NCBI RefSeq assembly: GCF_900090045.1
Contig: NC_041786.1
Coordinates: 2,164,501-2,228,500, forward strand
Direction: 5' to 3'
DNA length: 64,000 nucleotides
DNA from: Plasmodium malariae
Taxonomy: Eukaryota > Apicomplexa > Aconoidasida > Haemosporida > Plasmodiidae
Each line of letters opens with the position of its first letter. The first letter of the stretch is position 1. Below the pieces are notes generated by a model. It had not been told where the DNA came from, searched no databases, and worked only from the letters and a program-made list of their open reading frames with translations. The translations under genes and the position numbers were made by a program. Positions 43,575 through 54,577 of this stretch are shown piece by piece.

Positions 43575-44627
43575 AGGGACACGTCCCATTTTTTATTTCA
43601 CTAGTGGTGTAGATACAAAACTATTGGAGTAGTTCATATACATTGTACTTGTGATAATATTTACCGACATTTGCTTACGTATTCCGTGAGTAACTGTTTT
43701 GTAGCCACAAAAAGGCCAAAAACAGCAAAAATATATTTGTGTTTTAGATTTTATTTTATTTTATTTTGTTTTATTTTGCATTATTTTGCATTATTTTTCA
43801 TTATTTTGCATTATTTTGCATTATTTTTCATTATTTTGCATTATTTTTCATTATTTTTCATTATTTTTCATTATTTTGCATTATTTTGCATTATTTTGCA
43901 TTATTTTGCATTATTTTGCATTATTTTGCATTATTTTATATTATTTTATATTATTTTTCTTTATTTCGCATTATTTCTCATTATTTTGCTTAATTTTTTT
44001 TTTTTTTTTTTGTGAACTTATTTGTAACTTTTGAAAATTATTCAACTTTAAACAATTTCTACGTATATGAACTTAAATGCATATATACTTGCTGATTTAC
44101 GTAGGTATCTACACATATTTTCTCCCATCATTTTTCTACTGCATAATTGATTCGTACCATATATATATATATATATTCACTTACATTCAAATATACGTAG
44201 AAATAACTAAATTTTTTATGTGTTACCTATACTTTTCCAATGACATTTCAACTTAAACAAAAATGAAGCACAGTGGTAAATTTTTAAATAAATGCGAGAA
44301 AAAAAAAAAAAAAAAAAAAGCGGTAAAACTTAAAAAATGGAAATATATATATGTATATACATATATATATATATATATTTATGTTTATATTTATTTTTAT
44401 ACATAGACGATTTTTAAAATCCGAAAGTTTTACAAAAAATGGTAAGGAAAATATGCACGTATATAAATATATATATATTTATAAAACAAAAAAAGAAGCA
44501 AGATTTTGCCTTGTGTCAGAAACACCTGTTTTTTAAGCATACTCTTTTATCCTTATATTTTTTACAAAGACATAAGAAGACGTATACGTACATATACACT
44601 TATATACAAACAGGTGTATATATACAC

Positions 44628-44658
<31 letters not shown>

Positions 44659-44718
44659 GCTTTACACCGTTGCGAATGTTCATAAAACAGCTTCTAACTT
44701 ATGTTCTGATATCATGTA
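43575..44718. other. Convergent 3' region with minisatellite
   Basis: About 1.1 kb. The 10-nt repeat at 43746-43993 dominates; the remainder is poly-A/T and short (AT)n tracts (44160-44176, 44633-44658). No gene. Confidence 0.65.
43746..43993. repeat. 10-nt minisatellite (ATTATTTTGC)
   Basis: About twenty-four units of 10 nt, ATTATTTTGC alternating irregularly with ATTATTTTTC. On the opposite strand it reads GCAAAATAAT, sharing the GCAAAATAA core with the repeats at about 9.1 and 25.1 kb. Confidence 0.93.
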
Positions 44719-45294
44719 CTACTTTTCCTTCTCCTCCGGAACATCAGAATAGTTCCTTTCCTTCTCATTGTTTGTCGTTTCATTAGATTTGCTCAAAATT
44801 TTATTGAAAATATCTTTAAAAAAATTCGTATTTGAAACGTCAAAACTTCTATTATTTCTGACATTCTTTTTATTTGGTAACACAATTTTCATAATTTCAT
44901 CATTTTCTCTTTGTAACTCCTTAACTTGTATATTTAGTGTTTCTAACTTATGATTTAGTATTAATTCTTTTTTTGCTTCTTTCATGCTGTTTCTTTTATA
45001 CTCAGCTACAATAATTAATGCAGCTACTAAAAAGATAATAGTTTCTCCAAGAATTTCACTACCTACATTAACTGACTTGTTTTCACTTATATAAGAACTG
45101 TAATTGACATTGGTTGCATTCGAATTATAAAATTTTTTTTGTATGTATTGTTCGAAGAAATAGTATTTTTTTCCACAATATATACATATGCTTTTAAATT
45201 TTTTATTATCTATAGCTTTTTTTTTTATATAACCTGATATTGGTTTACTTACTTGTCTTATTAAAACAATTCCTATTTTAAAAAAAGGAATCAT
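44719..45294 (-). CDS. OPA3: OPA3-like mitochondrial protein
   Basis: Single exon, 191 residues. The N-terminal block IGIVLIRQVSKPISGYIKKK (8-26) matches the OPA3 signature IRQVSKPLANRIK, followed by an FFEQYI segment. The second conserved block, SEILGETIIFLVAALIIVAEYKRNS (79-103), matches the OPA3 GAELLGEATIFIVGG...LEYWR region and is the single membrane helix (about 84-98). A coiled coil then follows (about 104-138), and a Lys/Glu-rich tail ends the protein (EEKEK). OPA3 proteins sit in mitochondrial membranes and affect mitochondrial shape and lipid handling. The tail after residue 140 is longer than in typical family members. Divergent with the WD40 gene. Confidence 0.9.
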   Translation of the reverse strand: MIPFFKIGIVLIRQVSKPISGYIKKKAIDNKKFKSICIYCGKKYYFFEQYIQKKFYNSNATNVNYSSYISENKSVNVGSEILGETIIFLVAALIIVAEYKRNSMKEAKKELILNHKLETLNIQVKELQRENDEIMKIVLPNKKNVRNNRSFDVSNTNFFKDIFNKILSKSNETTNNEKERNYSDVPEEKEK

Positions 45295-45859
45295 TTTCTT
45301 TTTCCTCTGTATACATATATTAACCTTATTTTATTTTTTTTTTATTTTTTAACTAAGACAAGTTTCCTCTTTTTGAGCATAACTCATTTATGTGCAAGTT
45401 CATGTTACACATCTTTAAAAATTGTATTCGTATATTCTTTTTATTTTTGCATTTCTGCACATGGAATTGAAAGTTATATGTAATTTCGAGCTCCGTAGCA
45501 AAATTTCGAAGTGAGCCTAACTATATTTTCTACATATACAGGTATTCACATATATAGATACACATATTCACAAACATATATACTCATATGCATATATATA
45601 TATATATACTCATATGCGCACGAGTTTGGGTGTAAATAGTCCACAACGTCCTACTAAATTTTGTATTTTTCATAGTTCATCTTAATTAAATTTTTCAAAA
45701 GTTTCCCTCAAAATTCTGTATCTTATTTGCATTTTTCTAACAATATCATTACTTTCTCTTTTTTGCGTTTTCACAGGACACCAATTTATATAAACTTTTT
45801 AGGTATGTTCTTAAAAATTTAATCTTCTATATTTTAATTTATTATGGTATCACATATAA

Positions 45860-46055
45860 AACGTAATGAAATATAACAAAATATAACGAAATATAAAAGA
45901 ATAAAATACAATATAACGAAATATAAAAGAATAAAACAAAATATAAAGAAATAAAATGAAATAAAAATATATCGAAATAATTCAAAATGTATCGAAATAA
46001 AACGAAATGTATCGAAATTAAAAAAAATATATCGATATAAAACAAAATAAATCAC
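45860..46055. repeat. Degenerate tandem repeat (ATATAACGAA / TGTATCGAAAT)
   Basis: About a dozen diverged copies of a roughly 15-20-nt unit, in two flavours: GAAATATAA(C)G on the left and ATCGAAATAAA on the right. It is intergenic; ORFs through it are artefacts. Confidence 0.8.
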
Positions 46056-46416
46056 AATGGGTATCCACAAAATTGGAGAAACTCAACAGCGACCTCTCCT
46101 CTTTTTATTTTGTAGGAATAAAAAAACAAGATGAAAATACACGCTTCCGTGCAGTAAAACAAAATACTGTATCTTTACTTTTTAGCGTAAAGCATATAAA
46201 AAAATAATAATAAATAAAATGGAATTCATACGCATTTAGTTTATTCTCAATATAACCTTTTCATAATATATAAGTATATATATATGTTTGTATATATGTG
46301 TATTGTTACATGTTTACATTATGCATTTACACAAACATGTGCATAACGTAAAATCATATGTACTGCCAGGGAAAAAAGGCATAAATGAGATCCTCCTATA
46401 TAATACTTTTCTTTTC

Positions 46417-46419
<3 letters not shown>

Positions 46420-46470
<51 letters not shown>
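46420..46470. repeat. (AT)n microsatellite
   Basis: About 25 AT dinucleotides without interruption, in the OPA3/WD40 divergent region. Confidence 0.95.
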
Positions 46471-47603
46471 CATGTATCTGTTTGCATATTCATGTATACA
46501 CAGCAAATATGTTTGTATATTATAAATGTATTTATACAGATATTACATAGAATATATGATTGTTTTTCCTTTTATTTTACATTATATTATTTGATATGCA
46601 CGTTTGTTTAATATTTTAATTACGATATAATTTTTATGTGTTAATTTCCGAACTATTTGATTTTATTTTATTATAATATTTTTTTTTTCATGTTACTTTG
46701 AGTAAGCTAAAACAAAATTATTCGGTTTTTGTTATACAATTACACAACAATATTGTGTTTAAATATTAATATAGTACGAGTTAAGAGAAAACTTTACAAT
46801 TTTGAACATACATATTTCTTTTGTCATTTTGAAATATTATATATGATATTGATTACATTAAGGAAAATTCGCCATTATATACAAATATATATTAAAATAT
46901 AAATATATAATATATATATATAGTACATTATATTTACTGAATATACATATATAAATATGCCTACGCGTTTATGATTTTTATGTAATTTATTTTTGTTTTA
47001 TTTTAATTTTTTGTTTTTTAGTTTCTACAAAAAATTTAATGTATAATGGTTTATAATAAAACATTAAAATTTTTGCATAAAGAGAAATTTTTATATTTCA
47101 AGCACCTTGGGGTGGTATAACATAAATTAAAATATTCTCCTATACGTGTATGTCAAAAATACAAATAATGACATAAATTTGTGGTGATTTAATATCTCCT
47201 AACAAAAATTAAAAAAAAATAAAAGTAAATTAAAAAAAAAAAAAAAAAAAAAAAGGCAAATATTACTATGAAAATAATAATAATAGTAATTATTATAATA
47301 ATGTTGATGCATAATGTATATTATAATATGTAAAATATTTTAATAACGTACCAAAGCATATAAAGGAACTTTTTAAAAAATGTTTTATATCTTATTAAAA
47401 ATATATACCCAATTATCGTTTGAAAAAAATAAAGAAAAAAGAACAAAGAACAAAGATTAAAGAGTAAAGAGCAAAAGACGAAAGACGAAAGAAAGAAGGC
47501 GAAACGTAGGGCTCTGTAAGAATAATAAACCCCAAAAAATAACAAAACAAAGGACGGATAAGAAAAGAAAGGGGTGGGGGGAAAAAAAAATAAAAAACGA
47601 AGA

Positions 47604-50033
47604 ATGAAAAATACCAAGTATAACCAGTCTAATTCGAATTTACATGGAAGAAATAAATATGAATTAAGATGTAAGAAAAACGGGAAAAATAAAAACATAA
47701 ATGAAGAAGAATCTGATGAAATCTCCGACAATTTAAGCGATTCCTCCTTATCATGTGCATCTAAATATATGACTAGGGGAGAAAGAAAATATGGAGAGAG
47801 TGCTTGTAATTTGAATAATATTAGTAACATAGGAAACAATATTAACAACAGCAATGGTAATAACAGCAATGGTAATAACAGCAATGGTAATAATAGCAAT
47901 GGTAATAATAGCAATGGCAATAACAGTAGTGGTAATAACAGCAGTGGTAATAACAGTAGTGGTAATAACAGCAGTGGTAATAACAGCAGTGGTAATAATT
48001 ATGTAGTAAGGGGTGAAAGGGTGAACAACCAAACTCAGAGAGAAAATAAAGACAAGGGTAAAAACGCACTGACAGTTGACCTAAACGATAACCTACTTAT
48101 AAACAATGTGTTTTCTAAACAAAGCTTTGTATATGATCATTATAGAAAAAAAGATATATTATTGAGTTTATGGTGGAAAAATATTGTGGATTTATATTCA
48201 GATATATTAATAACGAATTTGTATAATAATGTTAGTAACATAGAAATTTTAAATATGAACAACCATTCAAAAGATGGTTATCAGTACCTTAATGAAGGAA
48301 TCGTTGTTTTTCACAATTCGAAAAAAAGAGATAATTATAAAATGAGCATACTACGTGTAATAACTAAAGAAGAAGTAAATAAAAAAAATGAACAAGATTT
48401 TTTTTATTCCTCTGCTCTTAAAAATAATATTATAGATGATTCTTTTAAAAAATATTATGGGAAGAAATATAAACACGTACCAATTATTAAAAGATATAAT
48501 TGTATGAATATACCATATTATGCTACTAATTCCACTATATTATATTGCAATAAAGAAATGTGCAATAATGGCACCAATTTTGTACACGATGGGAATGTTA
48601 TTATAGCAAATAAATCCATAAAAGGTAAGATATATTTATATAATATTAAGAAAACAATAGATAGAATAAATAAAATAGAAGAAGATGGAATGTTAGATAA
48701 AGAATTAAATGATGATGACGAAAGAGGAGAAAACGAAAACGAAAATGAAAATGAGAATGAAGATAAAGATGACGATACGAAGTTCGATGTTAGACAAGAC
48801 AAATGTGAACAAGGAAAAAGGGGATATAATTTAAATAAAAATTATGTAAGAAATAATGATGCATCGAATGAAAAGGATGTGAAGAATAAAAGAATTCAAG
48901 TGTCCGAAAAATATAGAAAAAAATTACAACAAAGGAAAATATATGATGGACAATTATTACTAGAATTAGTAGGGCACACGAAAACAGGAAAAGGGCTTTT
49001 TTTTAAAAATAATTATTTACTGAGTAACGGGGACGATAAAAACATATTCATATATGATATTAACAGTAATGCTAGTAATAATACTAAGTCGAGTAGTAAT
49101 AGTAATAGCAATAGCAGTAATAGTAATAATAATAATCATAGTAGTAGTAGTGATAATAATAATGGTAAATATAGTGATGACCATGAAAATGTGTGTAAAA
49201 TTCATCCATATATATCCATTAAAACGAATGAATTGTATAGCAATGTGAGATGGTTGTATGATTCGTTAATTATAGGGTCAACATATAGTGGTTATTTTTC
49301 ATTATTTGATATAAGGATGAAAAATAAAAATACACAAAATAAGTTCAATCATGTGAGCAGTAGTAGTAGTAATAGTAGTAACAGCAGAAATGTATTTTCA
49401 ACAAGTACTTCAAGTAGTAGTAATAATGTGAATATTCACTCAATTCATAAGAAAATAACGAAATATGAAATATCCGACATTGATAAATATAACAGTGAAG
49501 ATAATAATTTGATTTGTTTAAGTTCATTAAATAATATTTTTATATTTGATATACGCTTTATAAACAATAACTTACCATATAAAATTATACATGATAATTC
49601 GTATAATAATTATAGTTTAAATGATTGTTATTTTGAGCCCTATCAGACATCCTTACAAAATGGAGAATATACTAACAGTACAAATGTGAATTACTTTTAT
49701 GATCATTCATACAATAATTATTACAATGAAGATTTTTTCAATTCAGATACTTTTATTCATTCCCTCTTTTGGTGTAATATTGAAGCCTTTAATTATATTG
49801 GCTCATTAAATAATAAAGGAATAATTAATTTATTTGATGTAAATAAAAGCAAACATCACTGTGTCTTTACCTATGGATGCAAATACATAAAATTGTTCAA
49901 GTTTAACCCTTTTAAAATTAATAATTTTGTTTCGGTTGATAAAAATAATATCCTTATACTTTTTACACTACCAGACCAGATATACAAAAGCGATTTGGAC
50001 TTGTACCTTAAAGACAATTTTAAGGAAGAGTAG
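47604..50033 (+). CDS. WD40-repeat protein, divergent MSI1/RBBP4-like
   Basis: Single exon, 809 residues, start ATG at 47604 (MKNTKYNQSN). After an Asn/Ser/Gly-rich repeat (about 85-132), a segment at about 182-205 (DILLSLWWKNIVDLYSDILITN) has the layout of the histone-H4-binding helix that opens MSI1/RBBP4 proteins. YNCMNIPYYATNSTILYC and GKIYLYNIKKT correspond to their first blade. The clearest blade is LELVGHTKTGKGLFFKNNYLLSNGDDKNIFIYDI (about 454-488, GH...D structure), followed by NVRWLYDSLIIGSTYSGYFSLFDIRM, LICLSSLNNIFIFDIR and FNPFKINNFVSVDKNNILILF. Several blades are interrupted by Asn/Ser stretches and an acidic repeat (ENENENENEDKDDD). Likely a histone- or chromatin-associated scaffold; the assignment rests on blade order, not on sequence identity. 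Confidence 0.78.
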   Translation: MKNTKYNQSNSNLHGRNKYELRCKKNGKNKNINEEESDEISDNLSDSSLSCASKYMTRGERKYGESACNLNNISNIGNNINNSNGNNSNGNNSNGNNSNGNNSNGNNSSGNNSSGNNSSGNNSSGNNSSGNNYVVRGERVNNQTQRENKDKGKNALTVDLNDNLLINNVFSKQSFVYDHYRKKDILLSLWWKNIVDLYSDILITNLYNNVSNIEILNMNNHSKDGYQYLNEGIVVFHNSKKRDNYKMSILRVITKEEVNKKNEQDFFYSSALKNNIIDDSFKKYYGKKYKHVPIIKRYNCMNIPYYATNSTILYCNKEMCNNGTNFVHDGNVIIANKSIKGKIYLYNIKKTIDRINKIEEDGMLDKELNDDDERGENENENENENEDKDDDTKFDVRQDKCEQGKRGYNLNKNYVRNNDASNEKDVKNKRIQVSEKYRKKLQQRKIYDGQLLLELVGHTKTGKGLFFKNNYLLSNGDDKNIFIYDINSNASNNTKSSSNSNSNSSNSNNNNHSSSSDNNNGKYSDDHENVCKIHPYISIKTNELYSNVRWLYDSLIIGSTYSGYFSLFDIRMKNKNTQNKFNHVSSSSSNSSNSRNVFSTSTSSSSNNVNIHSIHKKITKYEISDIDKYNSEDNNLICLSSLNNIFIFDIRFINNNLPYKIIHDNSYNNYSLNDCYFEPYQTSLQNGEYTNSTNVNYFYDHSYNNYYNEDFFNSDTFIHSLFWCNIEAFNYIGSLNNKGIINLFDVNKSKHHCVFTYGCKYIKLFKFNPFKINNFVSVDKNNILILFTLPDQIYKSDLDLYLKDNFKEE
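47847..47995 (+). repeat. 15-nt coding repeat (NGNNS)
   Basis: About ten copies of AACAGCAATGGTAAT and its AGTGGT variant, encoding NSNGN or NSSGN in the WD40 protein. The left half has NG units and the right half SG units, as if two rounds of expansion had occurred. Confidence 0.93.
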
Positions 50034-50282
50034 TACCATAGATGAAGTGTAACCAGGAGATGACCAAGAAATGGCTAAGATATGACCCCCAAAAATAATA
50101 GAATAAAATATATACACCAAGTAATTAAATTATATCACAATTTTTCTATGAATTACCCTCACACACACACATACATACACCTGAGAAACATTTGTTATTT
50201 TATTTCTTTTTTTTTTTTTAATTTGTAATTAAAAAAAAAAAAAAAAAATTAATTACTCCTTAAAATTAATTTTTACTAAATT
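50034..50282. other. Short intergenic region
   Basis: Follows the WD40 stop. It contains ACAC and poly-T/poly-A runs (50209-50248) that probably mark the 3' UTR end and the next gene's upstream region. Confidence 0.5.
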
Positions 50283-50847
50283 ATGCGATCCATTGTTGAT
50301 CCTTGCTTGATAGCATCAGACAATGTAATTGATTTATGTTTTTTTTTTTTTTTTTAAACTTGTTAATTTTAATGAATAATAATTTTTTAATTTTGTCATA
50401 AACAAATACATATAATTTATAATTATACATGCAAGTTTGTACACATTTTTGATTTTCTTATTTAAAACATTTATTAGACATATTTATTCTTAATTCGTTT
50501 GGCATATATATTATACGTATATATGTATGTATGTATACGCATATATACATATACAGATATATACATATATTTTAAAGTAGAAGCATAAACATTTTTATTT
50601 TTTTAATTATAAATATGATTTTTAAAAGAATAGCGCCTTGCTCTACAAAGGGGTGTCGTTCGTACTTCTGAAAAATAACACTCCTTTGAAACGTAATAAA
50701 AAATTGGATATATTGGAAAAAATAGAAAAAATGGGAAATATACGTTTATCCTACAAACATGTGTTATTTAAGAGCAACATAAAAAGGGGCAAAGGTCCTC
50801 GCAAACACAAGAACATATTAAAGAAAAGCAAAAATGAGAACAATTAA
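50283..50847 (+). CDS. Possible mitochondrial ribosomal protein bS21, two exons
   Basis: The ORF body (50629-50847) is non-repetitive and basic but has no good in-frame ATG at its left end. An upstream exon 50283-50324 (MRSIVDPCLIASDN) ends at a GTAATT donor, and the AG at 50627-50628 restores phase 0, giving 86 residues. The second exon reads GVSFVLLKNNTPLKRNKKLD, then ILEKIEKMGNIRLSYKHV, then a basic tail (RGKGPRKHKNILKKSKN). The order matches bS21: a short strand with an Asn-Asn turn, a helix, a Gly, then Lys/Arg-rich sequence. The usual YEKP motif of bS21 is not conserved, so the family call is weak. The gene structure is better supported than the identity. Confidence 0.4.
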
Positions 50848-50978
50848 AAGGTAAAAATTAAAAAGTAAAAGGTGTAAGTGAAATGGGGAAAACGAAAAAA
50901 TGCAAATATACATAATCGAAGTTAGGTAGAAAAAATATGAGGTCCACGGTTCGTACATTACTCTAAAGATTTTCTACA

Positions 50979-53711
50979 TCACAAATAATGTACAATGCTT
51001 TCTATGTCAAGTTTATCAGAGATGATGGAAGCAGAGGTGGATGTAGAAGCAGAGGAGGATGTAGAAGCAGAGGAGGATGTAGAAGCAGAGGAGGATGTAG
51101 AAGCAGAGGAGGATGTAGAAGCAGAGGAGGATGTGGAAACTGCATTCCCAGTGTCCGCACCACCTACGTACATGAAGTTTTTTAAACCCTCTAGTTGAGC
51201 ATTTTCACCCTGCAAAGTAATGTTTTTTATTTCTTGCCTTCTATTTGGATATAATCTATCCAAATCTTCGATTAACTTTTTCTTTTTTTTTAAAACCTTA
51301 GCTGTTCTGCCTCTATACGATTTATATTTAAATACATCTACCTGTGTATGTTTAACTGCATCATTAATCATTGATGGTCTCCTATAAATTTTGATATTTT
51401 TTGGAGCGAATATTTCAAGTATCTTTACTCCTCTTCCAGTTACTGAAAACCAACATAGATCTGAAATAACAATGTCATCTAGACTTTCAAAATCTTTTCC
51501 ATAAACCTTAACTGTATGTTTAACAAATGGTTTTAATAAATCAAAATCTGCATTTATATGAGGCGGATAAAGAAAAGAGCATTTTTTTTTTTCTAAAAAA
51601 TTTTCAACTTTTGCTGTCTTACACATGTGGATAGTAACTCTATTTGACATATAAAATGTTAACAAGGCAAAATTACCATAAATTAAATTGACATAACATA
51701 AAGAACCTATAATTACCGACGAATCATCTTTTAACTTGTATGTAAATGGTTGAATGAGTTTGTTTATACTTATACTATTAAGATCAATATCTCTATATAA
51801 GATAGAGGAATACTGATATTTGGTGGGTATACCAACTGTGTCAATAATATTTATATTTTTTTTTAATCGAAATACATTATAATTTAAGGTTGTATATGGA
51901 ATATTTGAAGTTGTAACCCCACCTTTCTTTCTTTTGTTGTATATATCTCCTATATGCTTATAATTAATATATTTAAGAAAGGAATTAATGAAAGAAGACT
52001 TACCAACATTTACACATCCTACTATATATATATCTGTACCTTTTTCCAAATCAACATAGTATTTCATGCGTTCTTCTAACATGTCAAAATTATAAAATTT
52101 TAATGCTGATATAAATATTAAATCATTTATATGTGAATTTTTTATTTGTCTTACTAAATTACGGAACCATATTTTAACTATTTCTAGATTCGTTGACTTC
52201 GGTAAACAATCTACTTTATTTACTAGCCAAATGATATTTATATCTTTATTTTTGCAACCTATATAAAGTTCTGGGAGTATAGTATTTTCAATATTCGTTA
52301 TATCAATTAAATATAAGACTAAAGATTTTCTTTTCATTTTTTTAATTAAATTGTTCATAATATGATTTCGATCTCCTTCCACATATTTGGCTGTGCTCAC
52401 TTCCATCTTTTCGACTTCTAATTTTTTCATATCATTTCTTTTTTTCAGTATGTCCTTTTTTTCATAAATGTTGATGCTTCTTTTGTCGATATTGTACGAG
52501 ACGTCCTGATAGTACTCCCCCTCTCCAGGGGCTACTTCAGAGGCTATATCAACTGCTATATCAGCAGCTATACCAGCAGATGCACCAGCGGTTACGCTTG
52601 ATATCATATTTGCTGCTACTCTTGCTTCTTTCTCGTTGCCGATTTTTTCCTGCATGATTCCTTCACTTATGCCTTCCGTTTTCCTGCATTTTATGTTCAA
52701 AATATGATTACCTTTTTTGCGCATTTCCGTATTAGTAAAATCAATTTCATTTGTACAATTCAGCCTATCCTCATTTTCAAAACTTATTGAAGCTATATCT
52801 TTACATTGTTTATATTGTTGTTTCTGCTTTTTTTTCTTAAAATGATTATCAAAAGATTTTATCATTTTCCTTTTAATAAAAGATAAATTTTTTATATTAT
52901 TTGCAAGTATTTGCACAAGTGCGCCCTTGTTCTGAGCTTTGTCTTCCTCCTTTTTGCATATTTTGCCATCATTTAGTGTGTTAACAGGATTACCATTTGG
53001 GATTTTAAGCCTTTTTTCATTATATTCTTCTGCATTGTTATCTTCTCTTTCTAATATGCTAGCTGATTTTATGCTATGTACACTATGTTGGTCTTGCAAT
53101 TTATTGAAGCTATGTAAACCATTTATACAATGTGTATTATTTATGTCAACTATATTATGTTTGTTATATGTGTTACCTTTATTTTCTTTATCCTTGTTAT
53201 TAACTTTTTTTTCTTCCCAGTTCTTCATATGATCCTGCAGTTGCTTCCTACATTTTATAATATTTTCGATTCTGTTAATATCTACCTCACATTTTGTATC
53301 GGCACATTTGTAATGTTGTAACCTATAGCATCTTTTGCACAAAATAATTTTGGTTTTTACTTTAAAATTATAAAAATTATTTACATCAACTTTTATACCA
53401 TCTGGTACAGAACTCACTTCTTCACCTTTTACTTTTGTGTAAAATTTTAATCTTCCATTACTATATTTTTCATAAACATTAAAAGGAACAAAACCTGTTT
53501 TCCTCTCATTCGTTGATTGTAGGAATTCTCCACATCCGACACAGCTGAGTTTTCTCAATGGATTAACGTAAAAATAGTCCTCTTCTATTTTTAAATTATT
53601 ACACGCTTTGCTACTAAAGGGAAAAACCCTTACACTCCTTTCATGACAAAAAGGACTTACTATTTGATATATATTTTTATGGAACAGATTCTGGTGCAAT
53701 ATTTTGAACAT
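50979..53711 (-). CDS. YqeH/NOA1-type circularly permuted GTPase
   Basis: Single exon, 910 residues. A zinc finger is split around a long loop: Cys57 and Cys60 (CVGCGEF), Cys125 and Cys128 (CKRCYRLQHY). The GTPase motifs occur in permuted order: G4 first (WLVNKVDCLP, about 493-502), G5-like (FISALKFYNF), then the P-loop (GCVNVGKSSF, about 560-570), then G2 (TTSNIPYTTL) and G3 (IDTVGIP, about 622). This is the YqeH/NOA1/RIF1 family, which assists small-subunit assembly of bacterial-type ribosomes, so a mitochondrial or apicoplast role is likely; the N-terminus looks targeted. A roughly 270-residue low-complexity insert sits between the zinc finger and G4. The C-terminus carries a six-residue Ser/Ala/Thr repeat. 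Confidence 0.92.
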   Translation of the reverse strand: MFKILHQNLFHKNIYQIVSPFCHERSVRVFPFSSKACNNLKIEEDYFYVNPLRKLSCVGCGEFLQSTNERKTGFVPFNVYEKYSNGRLKFYTKVKGEEVSSVPDGIKVDVNNFYNFKVKTKIILCKRCYRLQHYKCADTKCEVDINRIENIIKCRKQLQDHMKNWEEKKVNNKDKENKGNTYNKHNIVDINNTHCINGLHSFNKLQDQHSVHSIKSASILEREDNNAEEYNEKRLKIPNGNPVNTLNDGKICKKEEDKAQNKGALVQILANNIKNLSFIKRKMIKSFDNHFKKKKQKQQYKQCKDIASISFENEDRLNCTNEIDFTNTEMRKKGNHILNIKCRKTEGISEGIMQEKIGNEKEARVAANMISSVTAGASAGIAADIAVDIASEVAPGEGEYYQDVSYNIDKRSINIYEKKDILKKRNDMKKLEVEKMEVSTAKYVEGDRNHIMNNLIKKMKRKSLVLYLIDITNIENTILPELYIGCKNKDINIIWLVNKVDCLPKSTNLEIVKIWFRNLVRQIKNSHINDLIFISALKFYNFDMLEERMKYYVDLEKGTDIYIVGCVNVGKSSFINSFLKYINYKHIGDIYNKRKKGGVTTSNIPYTTLNYNVFRLKKNINIIDTVGIPTKYQYSSILYRDIDLNSISINKLIQPFTYKLKDDSSVIIGSLCYVNLIYGNFALLTFYMSNRVTIHMCKTAKVENFLEKKKCSFLYPPHINADFDLLKPFVKHTVKVYGKDFESLDDIVISDLCWFSVTGRGVKILEIFAPKNIKIYRRPSMINDAVKHTQVDVFKYKSYRGRTAKVLKKKKKLIEDLDRLYPNRRQEIKNITLQGENAQLEGLKNFMYVGGADTGNAVSTSSSASTSSSASTSSSASTSSSASTSSSASTSTSASIISDKLDIESIVHYL
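51030..51140 (-). repeat. 18-nt coding repeat (STSSSA)
   Basis: Six near-identical copies of GCAGAGGAGGATGTAGAA on the + strand, encoding SASTSS in the C-terminal tail of the YqeH-like GTPase. The tract is markedly GC-richer than its neighbours and reads open in all frames on both strands. Confidence 0.93.
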
Positions 53712-54546
53712 TTAGGAGAAAAGGTTATAACATAATGTATTAACGCATTTATAAGTGTGTACAGATAAATGTTTATGCAGGAAGAGACTGAGCTACTTAA
53801 AAGCTGATGCTTCCCTTTCGTCTGTGTTTCCGTATACTCACCTTCTGCATACAAGTATATATGTGTAAGGACATATTTACATATATGTTCGTATGGGTAT
53901 GGGTATTATTACGTTTATGCTGATGTGCATATATATATCTACGAGATAAAATTTTTTGCTTACAATTTTTGCGCGACCATTTCATTTGCTCACATTTCAC
54001 CTTCCAAACACAGCGGTATATTGGTACATATCTACAGTTTTAATAAAAAAGCTTATCTATCTAACGGCTTAGCGCAAACACATGAAAAGTTATAGTGGGA
54101 ATTATGTTGTTGTAAATCAAGAGGAATGGCAAAAATAGTACATATTTTATGAAATTTGACACGTAATACTATACGAGTATTTAATATGAAAAAATTCAAG
54201 CTTAATGTGAGCAATAATGCCTCTTTTACCTCTTTTTTCAAAAAAAAAAAAAAAAAAAAAATATGCATTTTTGTATACATATATATATATATATATATAT
54301 ATAATATCAACACGTTCCTCAACGTTTACGCCAAATGGCTGGGAATGTATACATTGCCAAAATGAGCAGATGTTTTTGTGGAAAAAATGATATTTTGTAA
54401 CGTTTACGTGGTTACTCCTTTTTTCGCACAATTCGAGCGGTAATAAAATTACTACTCCATTGTTTCATCCAAAATATAGGCTTAAATTTTGAAAGGCTCA
54501 CACTGATGTATGTGTTTCATAAAATTAAATATGCATATTTATGTAC

Positions 54547-54577
<31 letters not shown>

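Larger units (their letters stand above)
45295..47603. promoter_or_regulatory. Divergent intergenic region, 2.3 kb
   Basis: Between the OPA3-like and WD40 start codons, so both promoters lie here. It contains an imperfect repeat of AAATATAAAAGAATAAAAC/AAATGTATCG units (45860-46055), a long (AT)n tract (46420-46470) and a poly-A run near 47231-47253. The 120 nt ahead of the WD40 start are purine-rich. No further gene. Confidence 0.6.

Noticed and set aside
43671..44034. Plus-strand ORFs rich in Phe, His and Ile
   Set aside because: Different frames of the 10-nt minisatellite, without conserved sequence.
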